Assembly: GCA_028023455.1 (NCBI GenBank)
Contig: JAQFVV010000324.1
Span: 925,819-989,818 of the forward strand
Origin: Epiperipatus broadwayi
Lineage: Eukaryota > Onychophora > Udeonychophora > Euonychophora > Peripatidae
Reading direction: 5' to 3'
Length of the DNA: 64,000 nucleotides
Within the stretch, counting starts at the first letter, position 1. Each line of letters begins with the position of its first letter. Made by a program: the position numbers and the translations under genes. Positions 12,183-24,010 of this stretch are shown piece after piece. The notes beneath the pieces were generated by a model. It was not told the origin of the DNA, did no database searches, and worked only from the letters and a program-made list of their open reading frames with translations.

Positions 12183-13248
12183 TATCACATATTTCATGAT
12201 ATTATTTCTCTTTTTAGTAATAATTCCATATTTTTTCTTATTGCAGAAAGATAATTTTTCTTTTAATCACTTCTATAGCTTTCCTTACTAATTCACAATT
12301 ATATTTTCTTATATCATTATTAACAATTTTTTGAACAATTTAAAAAAAATTTAAATATTATTACTTTTTTTTTCTCTCTCTATTTAATATTCCTTCTTTT
12401 TTTCCTTCATTGTCTAGTATCAATAGAAAATATACTGGTACATTTTTATTTTTTTGTAAGTCTTAATAGTTTCAATTATTTTCTTATTGATTTTATTTGA
12501 ATATAAATCATCTTCAAATTCTGTTAATATTTGAAAATGATTTGCAAGTCTAATTTAAATTCATTAGAATGTTCCTGAAGATTAGCAATATCAACTGTCA
12601 AAACTACCTTTCTTAATAGTTTTTCTTTTTCTTTTGCATTAACACACATCTTACATCTCACTGATTAATGATCATTTTCTGTGTTGAATCTATTAGAAAC
12701 ATTACAATCTTAAAATAAATATTTTCTTTTAGTCACAATATAATCAAATTATTCTTTTACTTCATTTGGATGTTTTCATTTCCATTTAGCATTTCTCTTT
12801 TTCTATTTCTGTGAACTCCATAAAATCTATGTCCACTATCATTTCAATCACTGTAACCAAATTTATTCATAACACTTTAATTCTAGCATTAAAATCTCCA
12901 ATGAAAATTTTAAAATGTTTGCCTGTGAAAAACATTTTTAATATTTATATAAAAAACTTCTGCTTTTTCATCATAATGAGAATTTATTGAGATATAAACT
13001 TAAAATATCTGCATTTGCTATTTTTTATTAATTTGAAAATCTAATCTTGTCATTCTCTCTCACATACCATCAATCTCTAAAATGTTTCTCTTCCACTTTT
13101 TTAATTAATCTCATTCTACCTTCACTGTTCTAATATTTGTACATTTATAATAAATTACACGTCCACCTTTTAAATCAGTTCTTTCTTTATCTTTTCTTCT
13201 AATCTCACAAACTCTCATAATGTACTATTTAATATTGAACTATTTCCT

Positions 13249-13259
13249 CCCCCCCCCCC
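13249..13259. repeat. C11 homopolymer
   Basis: Eleven consecutive C residues, conspicuous in such AT-rich DNA, within the 5' part of RTE copy 1. Confidence 0.9.
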
Positions 13260-13650
13260 GTTCATGCAAGTTTTCTTCATTTGAAAGTGATCTCCAGTTA
13301 CAAGTATCTTTAAAAAAGTCATTATCAAATAGAGGCCTGGATTCACAATCAGTAATAAACTATTTTCTGCTTTCAATTGCCAACTGATCTCTTGGCTGGT
13401 GGCTTTATATCCTCCTGGGAATAAAAGCTATAATTTTGTTTTATTTGACTGGGTTGTAAATATATACATTCATCCTGCCTTTAAAAAAACTCATCCAGTG
13501 TTTCATTAAAGAACTATTAGTCAATTGAAAAGAAAGATCTTGATGTATTTTAGTTTTAAACTCAGCGTTAAAAAAGCAATGAACTCACCAGTCTGGATGA
13601 TACATATTAGTGAGCAGTTCATCCATGTTCACTTGTTGCATGAATAATTA

Positions 13651-15892
13651 AATGAAATAACAGTTGTATGCATGCAATAAATATTGGGGAAATGCCCTGT
13701 AAAGTTCCTAAAGGCCTCAGTAAGGAATTCAAAAATATCGTTTCAGTTTACAGCAGATTCTTTTCTGCAACCATAAAAATCAATTTTAAATAATAAAAAA
13801 ATATACAATTACTTCCATTTTAGATTTACTAAAGTCATTAGGATCTGCTTTCTAATACAAAGGCTTCTGAAATCTATTTTTCTCACTGATTATATCAGCC
13901 ATCTAGAAACAAGTCTAAAAGTAAAGTATGTTACAACAAAACTAATGAATGAAAAATGGGATTTACAACAAACAAAATCAAAAATAACCATTCTAGATCT
14001 AGCATCTGTTTTAGAGATTAGAGAATACATACAAAACCATGAATATAGTTCATATTTTAACTGGATTGATTTAAAAAGAAATGTAATATTTTTCTTAACT
14101 TTTCTTTTGTGAAATGGAAAAATAATTGATTTATTAAATTAGAAAGAAATATAATCTTTTACTGAAAAAGATTACACCAGCTCTTTGTCTGTGATGTAAT
14201 CCGCTCCCAGGAGCACTGCGAATCAAAAAAAATTAAAATATAGAAAATTATAATTTCCTCTTTTTTATTAATTTCTAATATCAATAAATGAAATGACAGA
14301 TAATAATACTTGTATATAAAACCTTGTTATAAATAATTTGAACACAGATGTTATTTAGTTGAGACTTTTTTTCTATTTAAAAACATTTAAAAATAATGCA
14401 AGTATATATAAATTGAGTTATTGTTTAAAAAATTAAATTAATAAAATGCATCACTGTCAATCAAAATATGGACTGCACAATGATCACTGGTTAAGTCACT
14501 AAATAAAGAGCCAGTTGTTCTGATATAAAACTAGTACACAATAATTATAGACTAAGTTTGAACGATGAGCTTCTTGCTCTGTTCATGAAATTAATTTGTC
14601 ACAATAATAACTAATGTATCAAATAGGTATATTTTCTAATTTGGAAAATTATTTACTAATGATTGCTATAATACGTGTAACAAATCCAAACAAATGTATA
14701 CCAACAAGATTTATATTGTAATTGTATGTGTATTTTCCTCAATAAAAAAAAAAAAGTATGTTAAATTGATAATTATTACAAGAAAAAGTAATGAATTGTT
14801 AATTAATGGTGAAAATAAGAGTTTAAACTTCTGTCAAGATGATAATTTATACCTCTTTTATTTATTTTTTTCTTATCATTTATTGACATTTAGATTATGT
14901 ATAAGAATTTTTAGTAGTGAATGCATAAGGGTTAACTAGATAATCATTTGTACTTAAGGATTTATTTATTTATCTGTCACTAACAATGTGTGTATTAAAT
15001 GAAATGAAAAGAAATTGCAACAGTGTTTAACATTCTCAGGTTTTTCTAATAAATCTTATTTAAATATCGTCAAAATATAGTACTAAATCCTCCCCTCCCT
15101 CTAAATCATTGATTTTATCCCACATCATCTCACATTCAGTTATGTAACAAAATTGATTATTTTATTATCAAAGTTATTTATACAATATCGAATCTTTTTA
15201 ACGAAAAATGAAGTAGATGAATATCTGAAAAACTTCTGTGGGTGTGGCTGTGGTAGGGGAGGGGTTAGTAATTGGAAATTATGTTAACAAATATGTAATT
15301 ATTTGAAATATAATTTTAGGTATAAGATATGCAATCTTTTTCATACAAATGCATCTTTCTTATCTGGAGTAAATTAAAAAATCATATTGGGCAAATTATA
15401 TAATATTTGAGCACCAAAGAGACAGGCTGAGCAAAATAGATCCATTCATTTGATGAAACAGAAATGTTTTTATTATTATTCTCATTTGTCACTCTATCAT
15501 TTATTTAAACTGTACTAAGCATTTATATTTAGAGTAATTAAGAAACTCTATATCTTATACTTTATTCTCTTGGGTCTGTGATTTTTTCATCTTTATTTTG
15601 TCTTATTTTTTTCTACCTGTTCAGTTTATTTTTTACTGTTTTATTATTGAAATTCATATTAAACTACAATGATGTGACAATTTTAAATCACAAATATTTC
15701 AATCAATGCATGAAGGCAGTCATTATTTTTTTTTATATATGGCGTATGCTGAAAATGTTATAGTTAAGTAAAATGTTAATCTTATGATAAACATGAATTC
15801 TTATTACTTAATAATTAAAAAAAAACCTTGAAAATTTCATTTTAGAATATTAAAAATGATAAGATTATAGTCTACAGTTTATTAATATTAAA
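13651..15892. other. AT-rich non-coding DNA
   Basis: No gene recognised. The open frames at 14694-14939 and 15578-15763 are dominated by Phe, Tyr, Ile, Lys and Leu and look accidental. A short GC-richer patch at 14175-14225 (around CCGCTCCCAGGAGCACTGCG) and a GT-rich patch at 15238-15266 are unexplained. Confidence 0.45.
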
Positions 15893-16745
15893 ACGGCCAA
15901 CTTTCCATACAGCAGTGCCACTCAGTGCAATCCATAGTAATCAGTGGATGCTAGAAGGTTTGTGCATAAAATCTCTATCTAGATCTGTATGATTATATAA
16001 GAAAATTAGCCCGTGTTTTTATAGTTAAGTAAATACATAAATGGAAGATAGAATTAAATTCAAAGATCTAGGTTGCAGTGTTCTCAGATTTAAAGCTCAT
16101 TACTGATGAAAGTCACAAGCTAGAAACTAATCTGAAGGATTGGGTGAGTATGCATTAGATAGGGATTTTTTGCACAAAATTTCTAACATCCATTGATTAT
16201 TATGGCTTGCACTGGGTGGCATTACTCTATGAAGAATTTGCTACTGTTTTAATATCTTTTGTAAGCATAAGCAATGGTTATCCAATGATGTTTAGTGTTT
16301 AATAACAATCCTGCCCATAGGATGGTGGTTATGGTTATTAAAAAGCCAAAGTCTCTAAAATGGATAGATAATGAACTGGATTCAGATCTGTATGACTATA
16401 CAAGCTAATTAACTTGGATTGAAAACATTATTGAGTTTTCATTTAGGTCTCATAGCTTTATAGTTAATGAAATAGATAAAAGGTGGCTGCTGAAAGATTG
16501 CATTAGAGCTGAAGATCCAAGTTAACTGCTCTTAGACCCAAGGCTTCTCTCTGATGAAATCCATAAGCTAGAAATTATCCTGAAGTTTATTGGATGAGTA
16601 GATACTAGATAATGACTTTATGCACAAATCTTTTAGCATCCATTGATTATTATGGCTTATATTGGTTAGCATTACTGAATGGAGAATTTGCTATTGTTCT
16701 AACAACTTGTGTAAGCATAGGAAATGGTGATCATGTAATGTTTAG
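15893..16745. mobile_element. Family A fold-back repeat, ~440-bp direct dimer
   Basis: Seen: about 15970-16290 is repeated in direct orientation at about 16370-16745 (shared blocks AGATCTGTATGA, ACAAGCTAGAAA/ATAAGCTAGAAA, ATCCATTGATTATTATGGCT and GAGAATTTGCTA), offset about 440 bp and roughly 75-80% identical. The outer left end at 15900-15960 (CAGTGCCACTCAGTGCAATC) is the inverse of the outer right end at 16630-16720, so the whole dimer also has terminal inverted repeats of about 90 bp. The short family A copy is at 9598-9740. No ORF. Inferred: a non-autonomous DNA element that has internally duplicated. Confidence 0.65.
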
Positions 16746-17180
16746 TAGTTTTTTTTATTTTATATAATACGTGTTTCAGCAATCAATTATTATTCTATTT
16801 TTTTGGAATTCTATACAAAAGCTTATGAGAATAGATTGCAGAATATAATGAAAAGGTTTGTTTTTTTCCTTGTATGGAAGTAAGACTGTTGAATAATGTA
16901 ATATTTTTTAAAAAATTGTTTCAGATAAAATCGATATTTTAAATATAATTTATAGAATTCCTAATATCATAAGATACAATGGTTATTTTTTTGTTTAAAA
17001 AAATAAAATCATAATTATTATAAAAGCTCAGCCATGATTAGAATCCATATAAAGCTATTTTTAGTGATGGTATTTTCAACTTGAATTTTTATGGTTTTGT
17101 AAGTCAGTGTAAACTAATATTTGGTTTTTAAAGCTGTACTATATGAGAATTGGAACAAGAACAACTACTATTAATAATAC

Positions 17181-17319
17181 TATTTTTTTTCCTCCCATCA
17201 CATTCTTCTCCTATTTCACCTTCTCTTTTTTTCTCTTTCTTCTCTTTGTCTTCTTTTTTCTTTTATTTCTTTTTGCTTGATTTTTTTCTCATCCTCCTTT
17301 TTCTTCTCATTCTTCATCA
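17181..17319. repeat. ~140-bp polypyrimidine tract
   Basis: Almost uninterrupted C/T on the plus strand, ending in TTCATCAG. The length far exceeds an ordinary splice-acceptor tract, and no exon-like frame follows. More probably it is a microsatellite-like or triplex-prone tract. Confidence 0.7.
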
Positions 17320-19138
17320 GTAAATAAAAATGAGATGTAAACATAAAAAAATCTGTGATTTGAGAAATAAATTGTAGTGTTTAACAAAATTAATTACAAG
17401 TATAAAACTAAATATGAAATTTTTTAGAAGTTACATTTGATGTAACATTAATAAAGAGAAATGACTGTCATATAAACATTTAGAAATTAATAATTCATAT
17501 TTATGATCTTTTTTTTGTTAAATGACAATAAAAGAGATAAAATAGAATATTTTAGTGATATGTAATCTATATAAAATATAACAATGTAATTTGAAGATAA
17601 AATGAATGTTGATGTCACAAAAGTAAAAAGTCTTGCAGAGCTAATAGTATTCTAATTAATATTTTGATTAAGTTTTGGATATGAAGCAGGTAAAGAAACT
17701 TATCAGTAATGGTGTAAAAAAAATTTTCCATTTTTTTTTTTCTAGAAATTTATTATAAGATCTATGTTGTTGTTGTTTTTTAAGTTTCTTTATAAATAAC
17801 AAAGTTTTAGATCACTAAAATACATCACTTTTGCAAAAAGCAAATCCAGCTCTTTTTGTATTATAATATACAACTGTCAGCATAACACTATTTTTACTTA
17901 TCTAAGCATTCATCAATATACAGTTATAAATAAATTTATTTTACATTTAATATATATAGATATAGCAATAGGATGTCAAAGGGGCTTTACTGGTAGCTGT
18001 CAGCCATATATACCCTATTATGGCAATGGGGAAGAATGCCATAAGTGCTGGATCTTTTGAAATGAAATGTGTCTTATTAACATTTGGGCTAATTTAATAT
18101 ATTTGATCATAATAAAACATTGATAATATATTTAATTGTCAAGCTGCTTATGATGACTAAACCAAGTATTCTGTCATATTTAAAATTTTTTCAACACAAT
18201 ATGTTTCAAAGCATTGATTATATTTCCAATAATATTATATAATGTGAAATAATAGGGAAAAGATATAGTTTACTAAAGATTACTGGACACAACTTTCAAG
18301 AATATGAAGTCATTTTATAAATATCTATTTAACTTTTTTGGATTTTTATTGTCTCCTGTTGTTATTTACAGGTTTTAGCTATTTTAAAGTATAGTCAATG
18401 ATAATTCTTAAACATAATAACTATTCTTAATGAATTATTCATGAAAGAAAAACATATACAAGAATAAAAATAAAAAGTTAATAAGTTATCAGTATATTTG
18501 TTAATTCAGTGAAAAGTAATCAGTATAACTGCATCCTAGTTATAACATATTACCTTATGTGGTTTAAATGCTTATATTTCTTTGATATATTTGTATACTT
18601 TATACTTGAATGGAAATTTTATTCATACTCAACCTCATTAGTATTTACCAATATCCATCGGTTTACCATTTATTAAATTATTGACTTGGCAATATATGAT
18701 AAATGTTTTAGATTAATCCATCTTATAATTTACATGCCATTTACAAAAAAAAAAAAATTATTACAACTATCATTAAATTCTTCTCCATTCAGATGTAAGA
18801 ATATTCTCACCAAAATCATAAAATAAAGAGAAAAAAATTATATCTGTAAAATAATAAATCCCATATAAAATTTAAAAAATGTCTATACAGTGAAATCATG
18901 AACAATGCTGTATCAGTATATACAACTTCAGTTCCATCCCCACCCCCAATACAAATAAAGAAACCAAAATATAAATAAACAAACAAAAAACTTTCAAAAT
19001 TCATAATTTATCACATTTTATGATGCACAAGCTAACCATTTCTCAATTTTTGAGCACTATATATGATCACATTTTTTAAAAAAATAAAATTTATAAATAA
19101 ATTTTACATCATGCCAGGAGTCATTTTTCATCTTAGAG

Positions 19139-19231
19139 TACCACATATTATCAAATTTACTAATAAAATTTCTTTCGTTTATATTGAAAGCATATAAATT
19201 TTATTATTCTTTCCAAATTTGATGTGTGGTA
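19139..19231. repeat. 93-bp mini-palindrome
   Basis: TACCACATATTATCAAATTT at the left and AAATTTGATGTGTGGTA at the right are inverted copies with a small gap. The inner AATAAAATTT also pairs. It is possibly a very short MITE. Confidence 0.5.
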
Positions 19232-20600
19232 TTTTAAGTAACAAAAACTATTTTTTAAGTTTAATATTAAAAGTTTTACAAAATTTAAAAACATATTTAT
19301 AGTTGATACTGGCTTAAGAACATCAAAACAATGGGAGAGGTATATTTTTTTAATAACAAGATTATTTTTATGTTTTTATAAGAGTAAAAAGTTATTGAAA
19401 AAAAAAAAAACCAAATTGGCCAGAGCATATTTAATAGCAATGAAAGTCAAACATTTTTACTATTTATTTTCTTTAAAAAATACAAATATAGTACAGTTTG
19501 TTGTAAAATTCATTGTTATTTTTTTCATTCTTGTTTGTAATAAATTGTCTGAAATGTTTCTAACATTAGTTAAAAAAAGCTTTATTAAATATATTTATTT
19601 TTATTAAACATAGTGCTTTTGGTTTAGAAGATCAGATTCATAGTATAATAGATTTTTCCTTATTCTTTTTTTTTTTTTTCAGTGAATTAATAAGTGAACA
19701 ATCCTCAGTGAAATATATGTAAATATGTGCCTTCAATTTATTATTAATAACTCTATTATTATTATTATTGTTTAAAATTTTGTTAATATTATAATATTAA
19801 TTTATACATGCAACTATACAAATTAAAAAAAAAACATTTGTATTATACATATTTATTTGTTGAAAAGTATTATACACTTGCAGTTCAATAAACAATACAT
19901 CTAATCAAAATTTGCCAACAAAAAGTGAATGTATACAAGGAAGAGTTGGAATAAAATATAACTAAAATCATGGCTTCACTGTCCTTCAGACTGTGACTAT
20001 TTTAAATTCAGGTATATAAAAAAATCACATATAAATTTAAAAATCATTTATCTTCAAATGTAAATTATTTCAAATTGAAATAGTTACATTTATTAATATT
20101 ATTTACTGAGATATTTTATACACATGTGATTATTATTCTATAAATAGATGAATCTTGAAGATGTTTTCTAGTACTTTTGCAAGATAACTTCTTTTTTTGA
20201 ATTGGAAAATTCATCATCAATTTTCCATAAGCTTCTCTTTAGCATGGTTTTCTCTAGATCTATATAAAATATATCATTGCATATCAGTTTCAATAATTCA
20301 TTTCTATTCATCAATCTTTATTGTAATCAGAAAATACCAGGTCATTGAACTAGCTCAACTCTGGGTATCATTATCCTATCCTTTGGTTCAGGAATCAACA
20401 AGCTACAACTTAAGTTTTCGTGGTAAATCTTGGGAGAATATCTATTTCTTTTACATACTGCATGATTGAAAAACAATGAATTTATGCATACCTGATACTT
20501 TCTTGAGAAATATATATGCATAAACATGATAAATCATTATTGAAATGGATAATGTACTTGCTTTTTTATTTCTAGATAAAATTTTTATGTTGATGTAATT

Positions 20601-22700
20601 TAAATTTACTATTATAACTAGCAATAAAGTTTCTGATGTTTGCTTACTTGGCTGAATTTGCTATTGGAAGCAAATACTAAATGCCTGATGACTTAATTTT
20701 TGATTTGTTTGAGTAAAGTGAATTCTGAATTCTCTTTGAATCCTGAAATTTGATAAAGTATCTTCTTTGAATTGACTTTTATAACTTTTCTAAATTGCCA
20801 TCTACCCATTGATCAAAAAATATCTTTTCCATTGCTGAGAAATTAATCTTGCCATCTGTGCAGTCTGTTTTTCAATAACATCTCTATCTATTTTTACTTT
20901 GCTTTCTAAAATATTTAAATATTTAATTCTCATGGCTTCCAATTTATATATTTTCATATTTTTAATTTTACAAATTTAAAAAAAAAATGAGTATATGTAT
21001 TACTGTCTTGATAAAAACAGAAATTTTCTACAATTAATTCACTTCTCAAATTATTTTTCTCACTGTTAGTCAAATAACTCTAAATTTAACATATACTTTT
21101 GGCAGTTTCTTGTATGTAACTGACCAAACTGCTGCAACAACTATTCTTTCTAATCACTTTGATGAAAGATAAAATTGCTCTATGGTTTTTGTGAAGATAC
21201 AGTGCAAAATTATATATCTTATAATGCTTGCATAAGCCTTATTCCACATTGAAAATTTAGAAAATTGCTTACATATCTTTTTGTATTCTCTTATGCTGTC
21301 AAAATTAATTATATAATAAAAGAAATGAGCCATCTCTATACCAATAATATTGTGTGCTATAGGTGACTTTGTTTAATCTATGGTATGCTAAAATTCATTT
21401 CTGATAGATATTTACTGAAGTCTTTATGTTGTTTCTCTAAAATTGCATGTTAATCCTGAATATGATGTTACTATTTCTGTAATTACACAAATATATTCTA
21501 AGTTTGGTTTTGCTTTATATTCATCGCAAAAAGGATCATCAGAAATTCATATCTGCTCTCTCAATATATATTCGCTGCCTGACTAGTGATGGGATTTTTT
21601 AGTTGAATGTTTAGAGCTATAGATTGTTATACCAATTTTTCAGAGATGATATCTGCTTGTCAGTATTAGTTACTATACTTTGATTAACTGATTCTTTTAT
21701 GTAGCCATAATTACAAACTTATTTCACAGTTATTGCATTTCAATGTACATGCACTACAAATTGAACCATTAACCAAACAGCTGTAAATAAACTTATATTT
21801 ACTGAAATATATTCAAATGCCTCCATTATTGATGATATGGGTCACTGGATGTGATAATCAATTTTAGAAATATTGGATTTTCTTTTCTTTTTTCCCCAAA
21901 TTCTCTTTATTGGATTTTGACTGCTTAAACTTCTGTAAGAAATTTGTAAGAAACAAAGATGTGGTCTAAAGCAAAAATAACTTTTTTGATGCAAGGCTGG
22001 CTAAGTATTTTTGATGCTCTAATCAAATTCATAAGAAAACAAACAATGTGAAACAAACTTATCTTGTTTAAATTTTAACTTTGTAATAATTTTAAATGCA
22101 TATCATGTCTAATTAAAATAATTTTTAAATATTTCTTTTCAAGTGACACTGGTTGTAGTACCTCTAAATTTTTGCACCTTAGGTGGTTGCTTAATGCATC
22201 TATGGCTTAGGCTAGCCCTGCATAAATAAGAAATTTGTTAGCATTAAAATCAAATGTCTAGAAACTGTTAGCCAGGATAAACATTCTCTTTTTCTGAAAC
22301 TTTTTGTTATGGTACTGTAAATCTGTCTACTTTTGTCTTTATCTTTTTTCAAATTATAGACCATTATGCTAGTGCTGCAGCATTCTACTTTTCTATACTA
22401 TCTCATAGTTAATAAAAGCTATTTTATTAATTCCAATTTTCATGATAAAGGAATATTACCTTACTATTTTTTCCTCTTACTTTACAACTTATCCTATTCC
22501 TATTTTAATATTTTATATTTCTAAAATAAATGTTTATTCTCTTTGTACCTTTATCTAAATCACTTCTAAAATCTAATTTTTTGTTTTTGATATCCAAAAC
22601 TTTCCCACTTGTCTAAATAACAGTAATCTCTGTCAAATATTGTCACAGTTTTTTTTCAAACTGAATATGAGATTCAAATGCCTAGCCATCCAGTATCCAT
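20601..22700. other. AT-rich DNA, possible unrecognisable transposon debris
   Basis: Slightly less AT-biased than its neighbours. On the minus strand around 21000-21060 there is a weak FCFYQDSN string, and around 20830-20950 a helix-like segment, vaguely recalling Tc1 transposase order, but the stops and poor fit prevent a call. Around 22170-22230 a GGTGGTTGCTTAATGC patch may be old SINE debris. Confidence 0.25.
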
Positions 22701-23840
22701 TGACCTATTTACTTTCTTTGTTAAAATAGCTATTATTATTTTTAATAGTGAAAAGTAAGACAACTTAATGTTAAATAATGCTTACTAAGAATTGTTTATT
22801 TGTCAAAATGTTTTCATTATAATATAAATTGTTTATTACATTGCTTTTAAGAATGATATTAATATTATATTGTTATTTCAAATGATTTTAATCGTTTATA
22901 TTAAATATAGTTTGATTTTTTGCTATTATATTTTAAAGAATAGGAATATTATAAATCATTTGTTATTTTGTATGTTTAATTTTGTTTACAATCTCATCAT
23001 TTTGTATATTTTTTATAAACTGAAGTTTTGTTTATTTTATATATTTGTGTTTTTCTTTCTAAAGAATAAATGTCTCTTTGTGCTCCATCTGCGCTCACTA
23101 GCAGTCTGTTACAGCTTTTTAAGTGATTGAAGATTTTACATTTTCTCTTATTGCTTTAGGGACCATATCATGTACATGTGAATGAAAAACAGCTGTGATA
23201 ATGTTAAGGGATCAGGTTTCTCAATATTTACTTTGAAGTTTACTTTTCTTTATTAAAACTTTATTTAAAAGAAGGTTGATCTTAAATGAAATGACACATG
23301 CATATATATAAAAGACTAGTATAAATTTTTAGATTAATTCATGAAGTTAAGCATTTGTAATCCAGAATTTTTTGGTTTCTTATTTTTCTAAGATTAATGA
23401 TTTTAACTTATGGGGAGAAGTTTTAGATAAATATTTCAATGATAAAATTTTTATTTTCTCATTGTACATATTCTATATATCTTTGAGAAATCCATGAAAT
23501 GTTGTTGTTAGTGCATCTTCTTCCCATGACCAAGGATTTGAGTCTGAATTGGATTTTTTTCCAGATAGTTATCTCTTACCCATCTAAATATTGATCAATA
23601 GATGGTATCTAACGACTATTTAATAGATGAAAATCATTGGGATAATTTAGATTAATTAGATGAATGATGATGTATATTACTGATAATAAAAACAAAAATA
23701 TTGATTGAAGTGAAGTACTACTGCCTTCACCATAGTTGATGTAAGGGTCATGCTCTTATAAGCACTGAGTTCATGAATGTATTATTATTTTTTTTAATTT
23801 TTAAAATACGATAGGTTGCTAGGAACTTAAAAATATAAGG
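22701..23840. other. AT-rich non-coding DNA
   Basis: The 86-codon frame at 22870-23130 is Phe/Tyr/Ile/Leu-rich and looks accidental. GGATTTGAGTCTG at 23533-23545 resembles a degenerate tRNA B box (GGTTCGANTCC), so 23490-23560 may be a decayed tRNA-derived SINE head. This is weak. Confidence 0.35.
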
Positions 23841-24010
23841 TGTGACAATATAATTCCCAGAATGCACCTTTATAAAATATGCATGTGAATGTGTATACTA
23901 GTGGATACTGTTGTCATCAAAGTAGTTCCCTTGTTCATCTATATACTGATTAAAATGACATTCCTATTTTTGAGAGCACAACTGGAACTCATTTAAATGA
24001 AAAAGATATT
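23841..24010 (-). pseudogene. 3' end of a second mariner, relic
   Basis: On the minus strand 24000-23905 reads, with one stop, an FQLCSQ-x-ECHFNQYIDEQG then NYFDDNS pattern. This matches the C-terminal end of mariner transposases (F..CF..W..R...CI...GdYFeGD). Immediately beyond it, TGTGACAATATAATTCCCAG at 23841-23860 resembles the terminal inverted repeat of that group (tgtgacaaaaagttcccgg). Further 5' (24010-24240 on the minus strand) the sequence is too decayed to follow, and no second TIR was found. Confidence 0.45.

Larger units (their letters stand above)
11320..13650 (-). pseudogene. RTE-clade LINE, decayed, RT core deleted (copy 1)
   Basis: Aligned by eye to the better copy at 40150-43210, same strand. 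Recognisable on the minus strand are the 5' region (CAGCCACCAGCCAAGAG, near 13399-13383), the endonuclease area, the start of RT (MDFNQSKQQTGIKCGFSVI, the usual MDFNQPKEQAGFR block) and the C-terminal thumb/tail. At about 11693-11700 the sequence jumps from the region equivalent to ~40570 to that equivalent to ~41305, so some 740 bp carrying RT motifs A to C is deleted. The open frame 11526-11756 spans this join. No (TGA)n-type 3' tail is visible at the low-coordinate end. It is dead, and older-looking than the 40-kb copy. Confidence 0.8.
16746..20600. other. AT-rich non-coding DNA
   Basis: No supported gene. Open frames at 18816-19004, 19395-19607 and 20197-20469 have low-complexity AT-driven compositions. 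It contains the pyrimidine tract and the mini-palindrome listed separately, and a GC-richer patch at 17968-18055 without recognisable identity. Confidence 0.45.

Noticed and set aside
20640-21210. Possible Tc1-type transposase relic on the minus strand (FCFYQDSN-like string).
   Set aside because: Only one weak motif, with many stops and no TIRs or adjacent conserved blocks. Not enough to call; a translated profile search against Tc1/IS630 families would decide.
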